Source: Annona cherimola (Eukaryota; Streptophyta; Magnoliopsida; Magnoliales; Annonaceae). Taken from it: a stretch of 64,000 nucleotides of DNA. Below are positions 36,498 through 48,738 of this stretch, piece by piece. Positions within the stretch are counted from its first letter, which is position 1. Each line of letters begins with the position of its first letter. The stretch covers positions 50,635,563-50,699,562 of the forward strand of contig CM059972.1 of NCBI GenBank assembly GCA_030490835.1, read 5' to 3'. The notes below the pieces were generated by a model. It searched no databases and was not told where the DNA came from. It saw only the letters and a list, made by a program, of their open reading frames with translations. The translations under genes were made by a program, and so were the position numbers.

Positions 36498-37871
36498 TTA
36501 TGACTCTGTCCGAGTCAAGGCATGCACATGTACTGGATTTGTAGAGGTTCCCTGCTTATTTGCTACTCTGAGTATCCTGAGTTGAGCAGGTCTTCCACGT
36601 CCTTGTGACGTTTGTGTCTTATTTGGACAATTCGGAGCAATGTGTCCTATTTGGTCACAAATATAACATTTAATGACCCTTGCTTCACCCGTCCTGCACT
36701 CCTTAGCTATATGGCCAATTTGCCCACATTTATAGCATCGATTTGAGCCTTTCAAGCACTCGCCTGTATGTCGCTTCTGACATTTTCTGCATAAAGGCAA
36801 GATTTTCTTCTTTGGGGCTCCTTTTTCTTTTCTCATATTTCCTTTCCTAGCCTTTTCTTTTCCTGGTTCAGCTTCCTTTGTTCCAGAACTGAACATCCTT
36901 GACCCTAGTCTTAGTTCTTGTGTTCTCAATGCCTCAATCTCTAATGCCCTTGCCCTCTCAAGACTTGAAGCATAATCCTTAATTAGCAAAGGGGCAAGGC
37001 TTTCCCTGATGTATGGCCTCAGTCCTTGTTGGAATCTTTGTGTCTTATTTTCTGGCACATTGGTGATCCAAGGCACATACCTGACTAAGGCATTGAACTT
37101 AGTCGTGTACTCTGTGACAGGCATCCTCCCTTGATAAAGTCTTTCAAATTCTATCACCTTTTGACTTTGTAATCCAATGGGGAGGTATTCCTTATTAAAC
37201 TCCTCAACAAAAGTCTGCCAAAACACCTCTTCTGGACGCGCCATTATGACTAATATTGTTTCCCACCATTCGTGTGCATCTTTAATCAACAAATGCATGG
37301 CACACAAAACTTTCTGTCGATCATTACACGGAGATATTCTAAATAATTTCTTGATCTCCGTTATCCATTGTTCAGCCTATACTAGGTCAGGTTCTCCTCA
37401 AACTTTGGGGGGTCGCTGGGCTAGGAATGCATTAATTGCTCTTCGATCAGCTTCCATTAACTGATTTTCATCCTCTCTCGGTGCTGGTGTGGGAGTCGGG
37501 TCAACCGTTGGAACGAGTTCTTCTCTTTCAATACTACCCAACTAGGCCTGCTAGGTCCTTTTCCATAAACCTTGAATAATATCTGCAGTCTGTGCTGCCC
37601 AATCGCGAGTAGCTTGCTGCATTGCTTCCTTTACCACTATAGTTACCCTTTCTTCTATGAGTCGAGCCTGTCTTAACTCATGTTCTTCTTCTACATCCCT
37701 TTATGGGCTTACATTTTCTCATCTTTGATGAGTTCTTGGATTTTCTCTATCCATATTTGGTTCCGGCCTTTTAGGTCTGCCATTAGTCTAACCAACCTCG
37801 TGTTGGCTGGGGACTTCTATAGCAACTTTTTTTTCTTTATTTGTTCTCATTCCTAATCTTGTTTCCACCAT
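36498..37871 (-). pseudogene. Element A gag with two zinc knuckles (broken at the N-terminus)
   Basis: The first likely start is the ATG at 37871 (MVETRLGMRT). Stops and shifts affect 37310-37840. The open part 36498-37307 holds the retrotransposon gag domain (AHEWWETI, FVEEFNKEYLP, FERLYQGRMPVTEYTTKFNA), a Lys/Glu-rich linker, and two CCHC knuckles of form C-x2-C-x4-H-x4-C: CYKCGQIGHIAKEC and CYICDQIGHIAPNC. This is the normal chromovirus Gag layout, with two knuckles rather than one. Confidence 0.88.
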
Positions 37872-38216
37872 GGTGCTTTTCTGAATATATAAAAGCACAT
37901 AACCTTTCATTCATAATTAATGTTAGATCATCATATATATATATATTATCATCATATAATTAATAGCCAATCCACACATTCACAATCATGTGATATTATC
38001 CATCATTATAAACATCCATAGTCATTCATTCATTTCATATCATTCACATTAGCAAATATTCCACTCGCAAACCATAGTTTTTAACAACACAAAGCATAAC
38101 ACACATATACACATGTTACACTTATTTACACATCAAATATTTATATATACATCATCATAGCATAATGCCATCACTTCATAATTATACATATTCATGCTTG
38201 TAAAAATAAGAAAAGT

Positions 38217-39035
38217 TTATCGTCTACCCGGACCTCTCCTTAAATAGCGATAATGCCTATGCCTAGGCGAGATCTGTGTGGGTTCCTCAGCGACAGTGCT
38301 AGTATCAGACCAGGCAAGATTATTTTCTTCACTCCTATCATCATCATTATCGTCATCATGATCGCTACTATCACTTTCATTACTTTTATTTTCTTCTTCC
38401 TCGATAGGTTCGAGGTATCTTATAGGTTCACTGAGTGCAACAAGGTCACCCGTACTCTCAGCTACATGTATTATAACCTCATCAGGATGAGGAGGGGCAG
38501 GTGAGTCTATGATCCCTCGAGCACGATACTCCTCTATGAAGGGGATCATCTCTTTCTCCCTTTGGCGTATCCTTTCCCAACTTATCCCATATCGGAATTG
38601 AATGCTCCCATTTTCAAATCTATACTATGGTCCTAGATCCGGAATTGAATGCTCCCATTTTCAAATCTATACTATGGTCCTAGATCGGGAGGTATGAGTG
38701 CTGGAGTCTTATCCCAAAAACGCTGAAAGTCCAGTGGATGTATATAATCAGTGGGAGTCCGAGGGGTCCTTAGAAAGCCAAAGCGGGATGCTGTAAGAAT
38801 TTCAGCTCTAGGAGCCCGACTGCTAAACTCCTCTAAATTAGGTCTCTACTGATAAAAACTAACATGATAGTCACTTTGTGACTGGGATGGAGGATGCCTA
38901 AGGGGGAAACCCTGGAGGAACTAGTGGAAAGGGGTCTGTGTCCTACTGGGATGACCACCACCTATTCACATTTTCCTCTATTTTTCGCCTCTTTTCTTCT
39001 TCATCCATTTCTTTCCTCAACTCCTCCATACTCAT
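38217..39035 (-). pseudogene. Decayed extra reading frame upstream of gag in element A
   Basis: Between the primer site and gag lies a coding-like stretch on the element's sense strand. It starts MSMEELRKEMDEEEKRR (39035) and passes through a damaged middle with LDFQRFWDKTPALIPPDLGP (about 38690-38750). The open end, 38217-38549, has FIEEYRARGIIDSPAPPHPD, an acidic Glu/Asp/Ser run and a basic Arg-rich tail (RHYRYLRRGPGRR). One base in a C run near 38900, an in-frame TAG, and a 47-bp tandem duplication (38594-38687) break it. Reading through one copy of the duplication keeps a single frame. I recognise no domain. Standard Tekay elements are described with one gag-pol frame, so this is either lineage-specific or captured. 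Confidence 0.55.
38594..38687. repeat. 47-bp tandem duplication
   Basis: Two adjacent copies of a 47-bp unit starting ggaattgaatgctccc (38594-38640 and 38641-38687), identical except for the final base. The near-identity means it is a recent event in an otherwise decayed element. Its length (not a multiple of three) shifts the reading frame. Confidence 0.92.
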
Positions 39036-39248
39036 AACTCTTTTTCCCTTATCTGTCAGCTGTTCAAATATAATTGAGTTAGCTATATGATAAAAACACA
39101 CACTGCAAACTATTTTGCAATACATCATCATATATCATGCATCTCATTATGATAATCACCTATCCAATCATCATAAAATCATGTATAACTCATTATATTA
39201 ATTCAATCATCATACTTAGAGATTTTCTACGCTTATTTACCAGTCCAT

Positions 39249-39260
39249 GCTCTGATACCA
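39249..39260 (-). promoter_or_regulatory. Primer binding site, tRNA-iMet type (element A)
   Basis: The minus strand reads TGGTATCAGAGC, the standard plant initiator-methionine tRNA primer site, 5 bases inside the 5' LTR end. It fixes the element's orientation as minus. Confidence 0.92.
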
Positions 39261-39265
39261 AGCTC

Positions 39266-42200
39266 TGTGGCGCCCCCAACCGAACTTCACATCCTGAACC
39301 TTACCTCGGGATCGTTATTGACTGGTAAACGTGATCAGGATTGTTGCCCTGTCACATAACGGGATATTTATCCCTTTTATTCCTTAAGCATGAATTTTTA
39401 TGCTATTTTCCCTCCAATGCCTATTCAAGCCATTTTTGCTCTAATATACACATTTTAAATCAAACATAATCATAAAAATTCATAACATGCTCATCATCAA
39501 TTGTCACTTATTCATAAAATACAAGTCATAACATAGATCACATATGATCATAAGGAGATCAAATACCAAGTCATTTTACATCCATTTGCCATAAGCGGCA
39601 CATATTAAAATTCGTCAAGTTTTTACATTCTCCCATGCTCAATTCATACTCCCTTGTCTTCTTCATTCCTTTTACCTGTCTATGGGTCTGAAAAACAAAA
39701 CGTGAGTTGTAAACTCAATAAGCAAGCTATATATTTTTCAGGCAAATTATTTCGAAAGCAACATTGTTTAAAAGCATTTCTCTCCATTTAGTAGGAGACA
39801 CTTAACAAGTAATCAACTACCTACGGAGCAGAAACCTTTTCATTTAAAACATCTCGGAAAGCAACATTATACCCCCTCGAGGGTATATCATGACAATGCA
39901 ATGCAATGTATGACATCATAGGATGGCTAGGCGACTATCCGTCTTCATCTTCTCCCATCCAGGGAGGCGCCGCCGACCCTTAGCCTATCTTAGCGACTTG
40001 GTCACACCAAAGGAGGACAATCGGTCCACTTACACCTTTCAAGTGGACCTCATGCCTTGTGCACATGAACCATTCTTGACATGCTAGCATGATTTTTCTT
40101 GCATAAATTCATAGGGTAGTATTTTTCATATTTAACAAAGCAGTTATGTAAATCAGTTAGCAAACACATATTGAACTAAGGAATGGTCATCCTTAAATAC
40201 CTTAGAAATAAATTCAAATGTCATTTGATAAACAAATAAAAGCAGTTGGAATATCATTTGCAATTATTTTAGAATAATTTAAGAACAAAATCATTTAGAA
40301 AATTTTGCTTGCTTACCTTGGTCACGTAAGCTTTCCGGGTCAACTTTTTCTTTGCCTTTGCCTATATATGTAAGAATGATATAGCATTCATATAAATTTT
40401 ATTTGCTTGCATTCAACTTAGTTTTCCAACCCATTTTCATTAATATTCATAACCCACTTGAATTCCAAGTTGGGTGTACATACATAACATACTTATGCAT
40501 CAAACCATTCATTACGCCACATGTTCAATTCCCATATTTAGGGTAACATTCATACATATATCATATCACATTCATTAATCACCATATGGAGTAATAAACC
40601 TCCAACTTATCATTTTTCACATATATTTCATAATTTACATATTGTGCTCATTATTAAGCACTTTGTTAATCTCATAACCCTCATATATTAATCTCAAATT
40701 TTGAGATTACCCAGAAAACAACATAATTCATGTATTTCAATCATATTTTTATGCATTTTTTCATTTTAACAGTTCACATAAACTATTTATCATTTATTCA
40801 TGTTTATCTCTCCATATATGTCCATTTCATAACATATAATTCATGTGTTTCTTAAAATTTTTAAAATTAGTAACTTGCCTTCTAATTCAGTGTGATTATA
40901 CACCTTAATTAACACTTCACTTAGTGTATATTTCTGGAATTTTAATCCACTAATCATAGGGTTCCAAAACAGCAACTTTGGGACCCGTTTAATACACTTG
41001 CAATGTCCCTTTTGATACTTATCTCTAAACAGATTTTTAATCTTTAAATTTCAGCAACTAATCACACTTTTCTTAACCCGAATTTAGGGTATTAACACGT
41101 ATTTAAAATCCATAATTTGATTCCCTCCAAAACACACCTTCCATGTATATTTTGAATACCCTTTTCACTCGACTTTGTATGTTTCTACACATGCCCTAAA
41201 ATTCCAGATTTAAGGCAAACTTAATCAACTTATTTTGGACGTCTAAAACACCTTATATTTAGAGTATTTTACCCTCTAAATCATTCATAAATTATTTAAG
41301 CAAATTTTGTAACATATACATCACAAAATCATGGAAATCGGGTCATATACACAACCCTAAATCCCATCTTTCCTAAAATTCATAATTTATACTTAAATCA
41401 ATATATGTATTTCATTAGATCATGATTCATAGCCTAATCATGATTTTATTTCAAAACAGTAACTTATTGCATGGATTTAAGAAGTTTCAAGATAGATTAT
41501 CAACCCATGTCTCTTTCTATCATCCACTTCAACTTTTTAAATCATAAAAATTCATTCATACCATTTAATACTCATTCAATACTCTAATTAAGGGTGTCAT
41601 ATATTACCCTTTAAAGGTTCTTTATGAACCATATCCATGTCTCAAAATTTAAAGTAGAAAACTTAGAATTCAAAGAACCTAATATATCATGTATACTTAC
41701 TTGATTGTTGTCAACCTTGATTCAAGTTATCCAAGCTTAGTTCTCCTCCTTTCTTTCTCCTTTTTCTCCTTTTTCTCCTTCTCCTTTTCTTCCCTTCTTC
41801 CTCTTTCTTTGCTGGAAAATATGGACGTCCCTTGCTGCCCTCTTTTTGGGTATGTTTCCTTTATTTTTTTTCCACTTCAAATGGGCGTCCCTTTTTGTGC
41901 TTCAACATATATTCATAATACAGATTTTTGGGCCCACATTTAGCATATGATTTGAGGTTATTTTAATACATTTTTATCCCTTTTTGTGTTATTACCCTAG
42001 TAAATTATGTAATTATCATAATTCAAAATTCACAAAATCAGCTCAATTGAATGCCCATGTTGGTGTCCATATGAGCACGTCCACTTTCAGCTACTGTTTT
42101 TCCATTTTTCCACAAAATTTGCAGCCTTAATTAATAAGTATTTATACACCCTAAATAATAGACTACTTAGATATACATTTAGCATAAAAAATAAAAAAAA

Positions 42201-43416
42201 TCAAAATAGCCAACCTTTGGACGTCCCCTATTGCAACTCACCTTGTTATCCACACATCACGTTCACTTTCAGTTGCCATTTTGAAATTTTTTTCCACACA
42301 TTGCAGCTTTATTTAATGGTCATTTAATCACCGTAGCAATTATCTCAATTAGGGGTCAATTTAGCATAAATAAAAAATACAAAAAATCCAAAAGCTTGCC
42401 ATTACCATCCACTTCTCTCTCGCTCCATATTGCTGTCCACTTTTCATCACATTAATATGCTATTGATTTTGACATTTGTTGCTGTAATTTTCCACATGAA
42501 TTTATGGTTATTTATGTACCTTTGCTCCCTAACTAACTTAAGTATATATTTTATATGAAAAAAATTCACAAAAGTCCAAGTTAAAGCTGCCTTGGATGTC
42601 CCATGGGTGCCACCCATGCTATGCTCTCTTGAGCTAGTGTATTAGCTCCTTAAATCAGCATTTATTTGTAAGATATTTTCATGAATTTTTTCATTTTTAG
42701 TAATTCATAAAATACCCTGCAATTCACCCCCTTTTGACACATCATTTATACATTTAATTATTTACTTAATTACTTTAACTTGAACATAAATGCATGTTAC
42801 TTTAAGGGTGAAAAAAGTCAAAAGATGTACAACCATTTTTGTGCAAGCCTAATATCACCATCATTAGCTTGATCAAATCCTTCCATTGCATTGATCTCAT
42901 AATTTTAACCGTCCATTTCAAATTTCGTCTCAATCCGACTTTTCTAGCTCAAGTTATGATCATTTGAAGTCTTCCTTGGATTTTGGATGGTAATACTCTA
43001 TTTTCACCCTAATCTCATTCATATTTTCATAATATAACCTTTCCATAAGGTTAAGCATGAAATTATGTGCTTCTCTTTCAATTTTTATCTTAATCTGCTT
43101 TACAGGCGTCAATTTGTGAATTTTCTAACATTTTCCAACTTAACTCTATATTTAGCATCTTAATTTCCATTAATAACATTATGGAAATTAAATTAATTTT
43201 TCATGGTACACTAATACTTTTCAACCCTCATTAAGCCACCTTAATCATATTAATCCACATTGACTTATAATGATTAATTTAATCATCATTCATAACCACT
43301 AACCTAATTGCAACAATTCATCAAAATTGCACATAAATCATTCATAATTAAATCAAATCATACATAAAATCATTCAAATGCATATACATGAATCCTATGT
43401 CGGTCAAGGTTTCACA
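39266..43416 (-). repeat. Element A 5' LTR (4.15 kb)
   Basis: On the minus strand it runs TGTGAAACCTTGACC...GGGGGCGCCACA, with the primer site adjacent. It shares landmark blocks with the solo LTRs at 1723-4630 and 19792-25911 (the ggattgttgccctg block, gaaaaacaaaacgtgagt, a ggaggcgccgccg block). Palindromes occur at 39869-39888 and 40023-40049 (GGTCCACTT/AAGTGGACC). No coding region. The flank beyond 43416 starts ttata, whose partner would be left of the window. Confidence 0.85.
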
Positions 43417-44874
43417 TTATATATCCTAACTTTCATAATTTAGCCAACATACGGTTCATTGTATAAATTAAATTATTCCAAACTTATCGTTTATAATAAA
43501 TTTTAGTAATTCTAGAATATTATTTTGTCCAAGTTGATAAAATAATTAATTTGAGTCTAAACTCATTTCATAGAATTACTAACTTACTCCTTTATCTTGC
43601 GATTTACATTTCTGCATCATATTCAACCCTATTTTATAAATATTCAATTTTATCTATTTATATCAAATTAACTTTCGATAGCCTATTTATATCAAATTTA
43701 ACTTTCGATGTTTGTCAAATATTTAATAAAACATTTCTGCATGAATAAACTCAATAATTATATAATTTAACTAACTATATCAATTTGGATACTTATTATT
43801 TAAGTTTCAAATTTCATTTTGATTATTCCTCAATCTGTCCATGTTTGCTGAAATCAAACACAATGATCTTTCTTAATTGTGATTTTTAACAAAATCAAGG
43901 AGTTTAAGTCTGAAATTTCTATCATACGTCAACAACTACATGAATTAAGAAAAATAAATTTTTTAGCACAAATATTATTTATTTATATTTATTTATGTAT
44001 TTTTGTTCTGCTAGAGAGGGGTATGAGTTTAGGGATGGTTCAAGTAAGATTAATTATTACCATATTTGAGTCATCTGAAAATAAATTTTTATTTTTGATG
44101 ATGATAGTCAGGATGTATTTTATATCATATAAAATTTTTAGATCAAAATTCCATATATAAAAATTAATAAAAATCAATTAGTGCAGCTGATCCTGACAAC
44201 CATTCTATCCTGTTTAGGCTAATTTTATAGATTTTTTAATTTACAATCTACTAAACATTTTACGATGAAAGTTTGGTCGTTCCTTAATGATAATATAAAG
44301 ATTTCTCAGCAAATGTTTCCTACTAGAAATGATTCATTTATTATTTTGTTTATATTTTTTATTTCCATTCTAGAATTACTACATGGGTTGTGTAAATTAA
44401 CTTATAAACTGTTATAATTGTTAATCTAAACCACTAATCACAGCTCTAATCATAACTTATGTGGTCTAGATCAAACGATTTAGATCACGAAACTATATTT
44501 TAATTAAACTTTTAACGGTTTAGATCAATCGGTTACACTTTCCATTAATATATACATTATTGAGACAGATTTGCAAATTTCCAAATCTAATTATCCATCA
44601 AGGTGTCCAGAGATGATCTAATATCATTTCTTTATGCAAAATTAAATTTTACACATATCTAACAGTTTAGATCATCCAGATTATATAGTTAATCATAGAT
44701 TGGATTTATTTAAATTGAATTTCACTTGATAGCAAGTTATTATTGTTAAATCCCATGAAATGACCCAGATCTATTTTCTCAATCAAGATTAACACAAAAA
44801 TAAACTTGTCGTTAACCTTTTTGAAGGAATTTTATGGCTAAGATTGGGCCAGATTTGTTAATCATAGCTTCTCT
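43417..44874. other. AT-rich spacer
   Basis: No gene, RNA or mobile element is recognised. A 30-bp unit, ctatttatatcaaattaact, is tandemly duplicated at about 43653-43710. Phrases such as ggtttagatca recur near 44510-44660, as in degraded noncoding repeats. Confidence 0.4.
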
Positions 44875-44882
44875 CTCTCTCA

Positions 44883-47800
44883 CACAATGTTATTAGAACC
44901 GAACCGGTGATTGAACCGGTGTAGTTCGAACCAATTCGAACAGTTAATAAAACCGGTCCAAACTGGTGATGTCAGCATGACATATTTATGATGTCATAAA
45001 TATTAAAAAATTTTAAATTTTAAATAAATATATTTATAAAATTATATTTTTATAAATCCTAAATATATATGTTAGATTTTAAGGACCACAATATAAGTAC
45101 AAAACATGCAGGAAAAAATTAATAGCAAGTTTTAAAAAATCTTTAAGCATGAATTTTAGAAAAATTAACTACATTAACTAACCTGAAAGACTTAAACTTG
45201 TAATAAGTCATGACCGTTGTTGCTTGGTTGTTGGTTCTTGAATTCTTCATCTTTATCTCAATACCTTGACTAATTGCTATAAACATACCTGATAAAATAA
45301 GAAATAAAACAAATCAGTAAGTGTTGAAAATTTGAACATTTAAATAACCTATAATAATATAAAAGTTAAGAATATCTCCTATGTTCAACAAAAAAATGAA
45401 AATTTAGAAGTCTATAAACCATTAAATGCATCAATCTCATCAAACATAGATTTTAAAAATCAAAAGCCATTAGTCAGAGTGGATTTCAAGGTGGGTAATG
45501 TTTCAATTGATGCTATACAAATATGGGTGATATAAAGTTTGAGTGTACCAGTTCACCTACAGTGTAACCTATATTAATCAATGTTGTCAGAACCGAACCG
45601 GTGATTGAACCGGTAAAGGAGCTGGTCTAGTTCGAACCGGTTCGACCGGTTAAACAAATTGGTTTGAACCGGTTACATCAGCATGACGTATTTATGATGT
45701 CTTAAATGTGTAATTATTTTAAATTAATTATATATTTTTCAATATGTATTTATGACTTCAATTATCATAATAAAACATGCAAAAAATAGAAAATTTTAAA
45801 AAATTCATTAACTAAGCACAAATATAACAAATGAAATTTAAAAAAACAATTAAATTAGCTGACCTGAAATGTGCAATAAATCTTGAATCTTGAACCTTGG
45901 GACTTGAATTATACTTGTTTATCTCAACTTGTTTGTGAATTACACTTTTAAAAACATACCTAACAAAAAAAGAAATAAAATAAATTAATAAATATTGAAG
46001 AATTAAATCATTCATAATAATATAAAAATTAGGAACAACTCATGTGCTCAATAAATATGAAAATTTAAAAGTTTACAAACTCATCACTATCATCAAACAT
46101 AAATTTTTAAATATCTACAAAGCATAAATCCATTATTCTTATCAAACATAACTACCTAGAATAACTACATAAGTTATTTAATTTCTAATAGTTAATTTAA
46201 TTAGCTACTTACTAACAATATTTGGGATGGAATCTAAATCAAGGAGTTATCGAAATAGAAGACGCTCCAAAACATGACCAGCGATTTCCAACGCATGCAT
46301 CTGACCAAAATGTTTATTTTAAAAAATCCTATTCAAATTTCTGTTTTGAAAAAAAAAAAGAATCCTATTCAAATTTCAAATAGAACCATCTCATCATTTG
46401 TAACATCGATGCTTGGTGGTGGGTTTGTCCGAGTAATCTTTCTTGCAAAAGATTTCCACCACATCGTTAACATCTTCCTGGATTTCATTTGGCTTCAACG
46501 ATATTATTACATCCATTATTATATATTATTCTATCAATGGGGAGAAATCGATAACCAGAAGAAGATAGGGCAAGCAGAAGAGGAAAGACGACCTACGAAC
46601 AGAAACCTTCAATCGTCAACCGTGAAAGTGAGAATTGTTGCATCGTCATGCCATTTGATGGTGGCGGATGTGGAATGTTGGATCCAACAAGTTCAAGCTT
46701 AGAGCTTATGATTGGCGTGCTACTAGGCGGTAAGCTCGACCGACAATAGATATTTCGCAACTCTGCCTCTGCTTTGTTTGGGCCTCTACCAAAGCAGCAA
46801 CACTGTCACTGGGAAAGCAGCAGGTTGCCAGCGGATTGGGTGGCGACAACTAACTGTTGTCGGGAGTTATGGCTACTTCGGTGGTGGGACTTGGGAGAGC
46901 AGCAATGGCTGCCTTTGGAGGGAAACGAAGAAGGGGTGGGAAGGGAAATTACAATCGAGCGGGCAAAGGATTTTTTTAATATTTGCACTGAACCGGAGGG
47001 AAACGAAAAAGGGTTGGGAAGGGGAATCGTGATTGAGCGGGCAACGAATTTTTTTAATGTCTGCACTGAACCGGTTGAACACGGTTCGACCATCGATTCC
47101 GATTCAACCGCGGTTCCTATAGTTGAGGTGGTTCAAAGGGGTTGAATCGAACCTGTTATAAGAGAACCGGATCCATGACAGGTTCTCGGTCGAACCGGTT
47201 CGACCGGCCGGTCCGGTCCGGTTCTAACAACACTGATATTAATCACTCTACAAACGATGTCATTTCGAATTCAAAAAATCTAATTTTGGTTTACCCTTTC
47301 GAATCTTTTTGGAATGCGACAACTCATTGTTGACGCTAAGGTAAAACACTTGTCCATATTTCGTTCGAGGCAAGGCTGGTCGAACAAAAATTACCTCGTG
47401 GTAGGGCCTTTGGCTTTACAGAGAGAGAGCTCGATTTCGTGGTCGATGCGGACGAGAGCAGACGGAGGACCCAAAAGCCTGTTTCGCCGTCAACCCTTGG
47501 CCGCACAAGTCTGGGCCATGATTCCAGACAGTGGCCATGATCAAAAGACTAGAAACAACGGGACAGTTGTAGGCCCTTGCGGCGTCCTGGCGAGTTCGTC
47601 CGTTTTCGCCAAAAGCTAGATCGTCCTTCTATGTCAGCTTCCTTCCTTTTTTTCTCCGTTTGCGTTTCCGTTTCATGAAACGGAATTGATATCTAGTTGA
47701 AGTCTGGAGACTCCCACTTCTCCTTAGGAAGACTGAAGACCAAATGGCGCGCGGCGAGACGGCGGAGAGAGGCGACCGGCGAGCACGGTGGACGATGCGT

Positions 47801-48060
47801 GCATCAGGCGAGGAGTAGGGTTCTTCTATGAGAGATGGTGAGTGGGACCGCAGGTTCGTTAACTTTGTTTTGTTTTCATTTTTTTAAAGTATATATAATT
47901 ATATATTAGGTTTAGGCTGTTCGACCGTCTGACCGGGCGAATCCGGTTCGACTGGAATTTCCAGTTCGGACTGTTTATTGTAAATGAACTGAACCGTATA
48001 CAAACAAACCAAAAGTTGGACCGGTCCGACCGGCCAGTCGGTCCGATTATGACAACAATG
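44883..48060. mobile_element. Outer Mutator-like terminal-inverted-repeat element
   Basis: The left end cacaatgttattagaaccg pairs imperfectly with the right end ccgattatgacaacaatg. The flanks share ctctctca (44875-44882 and 48061-48068). The subterminal regions are dense in GAACCGGTTCGACC-like words. A younger member of the same family (45581-47236) sits inside it; without that, the element is about 1.5 kb. The left-hand sequences of the two are clearly homologous (catcagcatgac...atttatgatgtc, then aacctgaaa...cttgaa). No transposase is visible, so it is non-autonomous. The CT-rich flank makes this duplication less certain than the inner one. Confidence 0.65.
45581..47236. mobile_element. Inner Mutator-like element with 9-bp target duplication
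   Basis: The sequence tattaatca (45572-45580 and 47237-47245) flanks a 1,656-bp element with ends atgttgtcagaacc and, inverted, gtgttgttagaacc. A 9-bp duplication is characteristic of Mutator-like elements. The subterminal arms hold repeated GAACCGG/CCGGTTC words. The interior (46270-47145) has open frames of 94-142 codons with no recognised domain. Two near-repeats of ggaaacgaa-aagg-gttgggaagg occur at 46920-47030. It could carry a captured host fragment, but I cannot identify one. Confidence 0.8.
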
Positions 48061-48245
48061 CTCTCTCATTCTTCCTGTTTTAGCTCCCACCTTAACGTGA
48101 GCTCTGCTGCTGCTTTATAACAGGTTTGGCTTCCGACATTAAAAGGATTGGGAAGTGAAGTCGATGAAATCTGCGTCAAGAGAAGTCCCATGAATACTCA
48201 AATACGAGAAAAAGAGACCAACGACACCATTGCATAGACGTAAAG

Positions 48246-48738
48246 ATGGAGGCTGAGCTCCAGGCATAACTGGTGGAATGTGACTCGTCACAGCGTTGGA
48301 CATCCAAGCATATGAGAATAAGTTGGTTATTCGCGGAGAGAACAGAGCAACAATTCAAGTCTCAGCTCTCTCCAACAATCTTGATAAGAACGAGGTGGAG
48401 CTCTGTCTCGGCCTCCCTCTCGGTGGTTACTCCCGCAAGCACACCTTCCTCAGCCTCTACCATGGATTGCAGAGCCTAGGACTCCCGTGACGTAGCCAAC
48501 ATTGCACCCGTCTCCGCCACCGATTCTGCCTCCATGGACGCATAAAAGCAGTGAGAGTTGCACGCACTCCACCCTTAGGAGGCTAAGAAGAATCGTGAGC
48601 GGAAGAAGAACAATAGCACCAGTGGCAGCAGCATTCGCATTTTCAAGAGAATTTCTAACAGGGCGAATTTCATGTTGGAGAAAATGTTGTTGGAGGTGCA
48701 GAGCTTTAAGGCCAATCTGGAACTGTTCAACCTTTGAT
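48246..48738 (+). pseudogene. Gene-like fragment with EAR motif and basic segment (NINJA/AFP-like, tentative)
   Basis: A frame starting MEAELQA (48246) stops after seven codons. A second frame, 48296-48490, carries NEVELCLGLPLGG, an LxLxL repression (EAR) motif of the type that recruits TOPLESS co-repressors. A third stretch in the first frame (about 48555-48625) gives ELHALHP, a stop, then EAKKNRERKKNN. An EAR motif followed by an Arg/Lys-rich EAK-type segment is the order seen in NINJA-family (AFP) proteins. Frame switches and stops mean no product. An Aux/IAA domain I was considered for the LGLP word, but no other Aux/IAA motif is present. Confidence 0.3.

Larger units (their letters stand above)
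33047..43416 (-). mobile_element. Element A: Tekay/Del-like chromovirus, minus strand, 3' LTR split by element B
   Basis: In order on the minus strand: 5' LTR 39266-43416, iMet primer site 39249-39260, a decayed extra reading frame 39035-38217, gag 37871-36498, protease, RT/RNase H, integrase with chromodomain ending at 33101, a polypurine tract 33063-33080, and the first 16 bases of the 3' LTR. The rest of that LTR must lie left of the window beyond B. The GPY/F segment (NPRYIGPLEVL) plus chromodomain place it in the chromoviruses, and LTRs above 4 kb fit the Tekay/Del lineage. All coding parts are broken. Confidence 0.88.

Noticed and set aside
44433..44720. Inverted or tandem ggtttagatca words as a mobile element
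   Set aside because: The words are short and degenerate, and no boundaries or target duplication could be found.
48401..48425. Aux/IAA domain I (LGLP word) suggesting an auxin repressor gene
   Set aside because: Only the LxLxLP word is present. The degron context, domain II and the PB1 domain are all missing, and the frame breaks at once.
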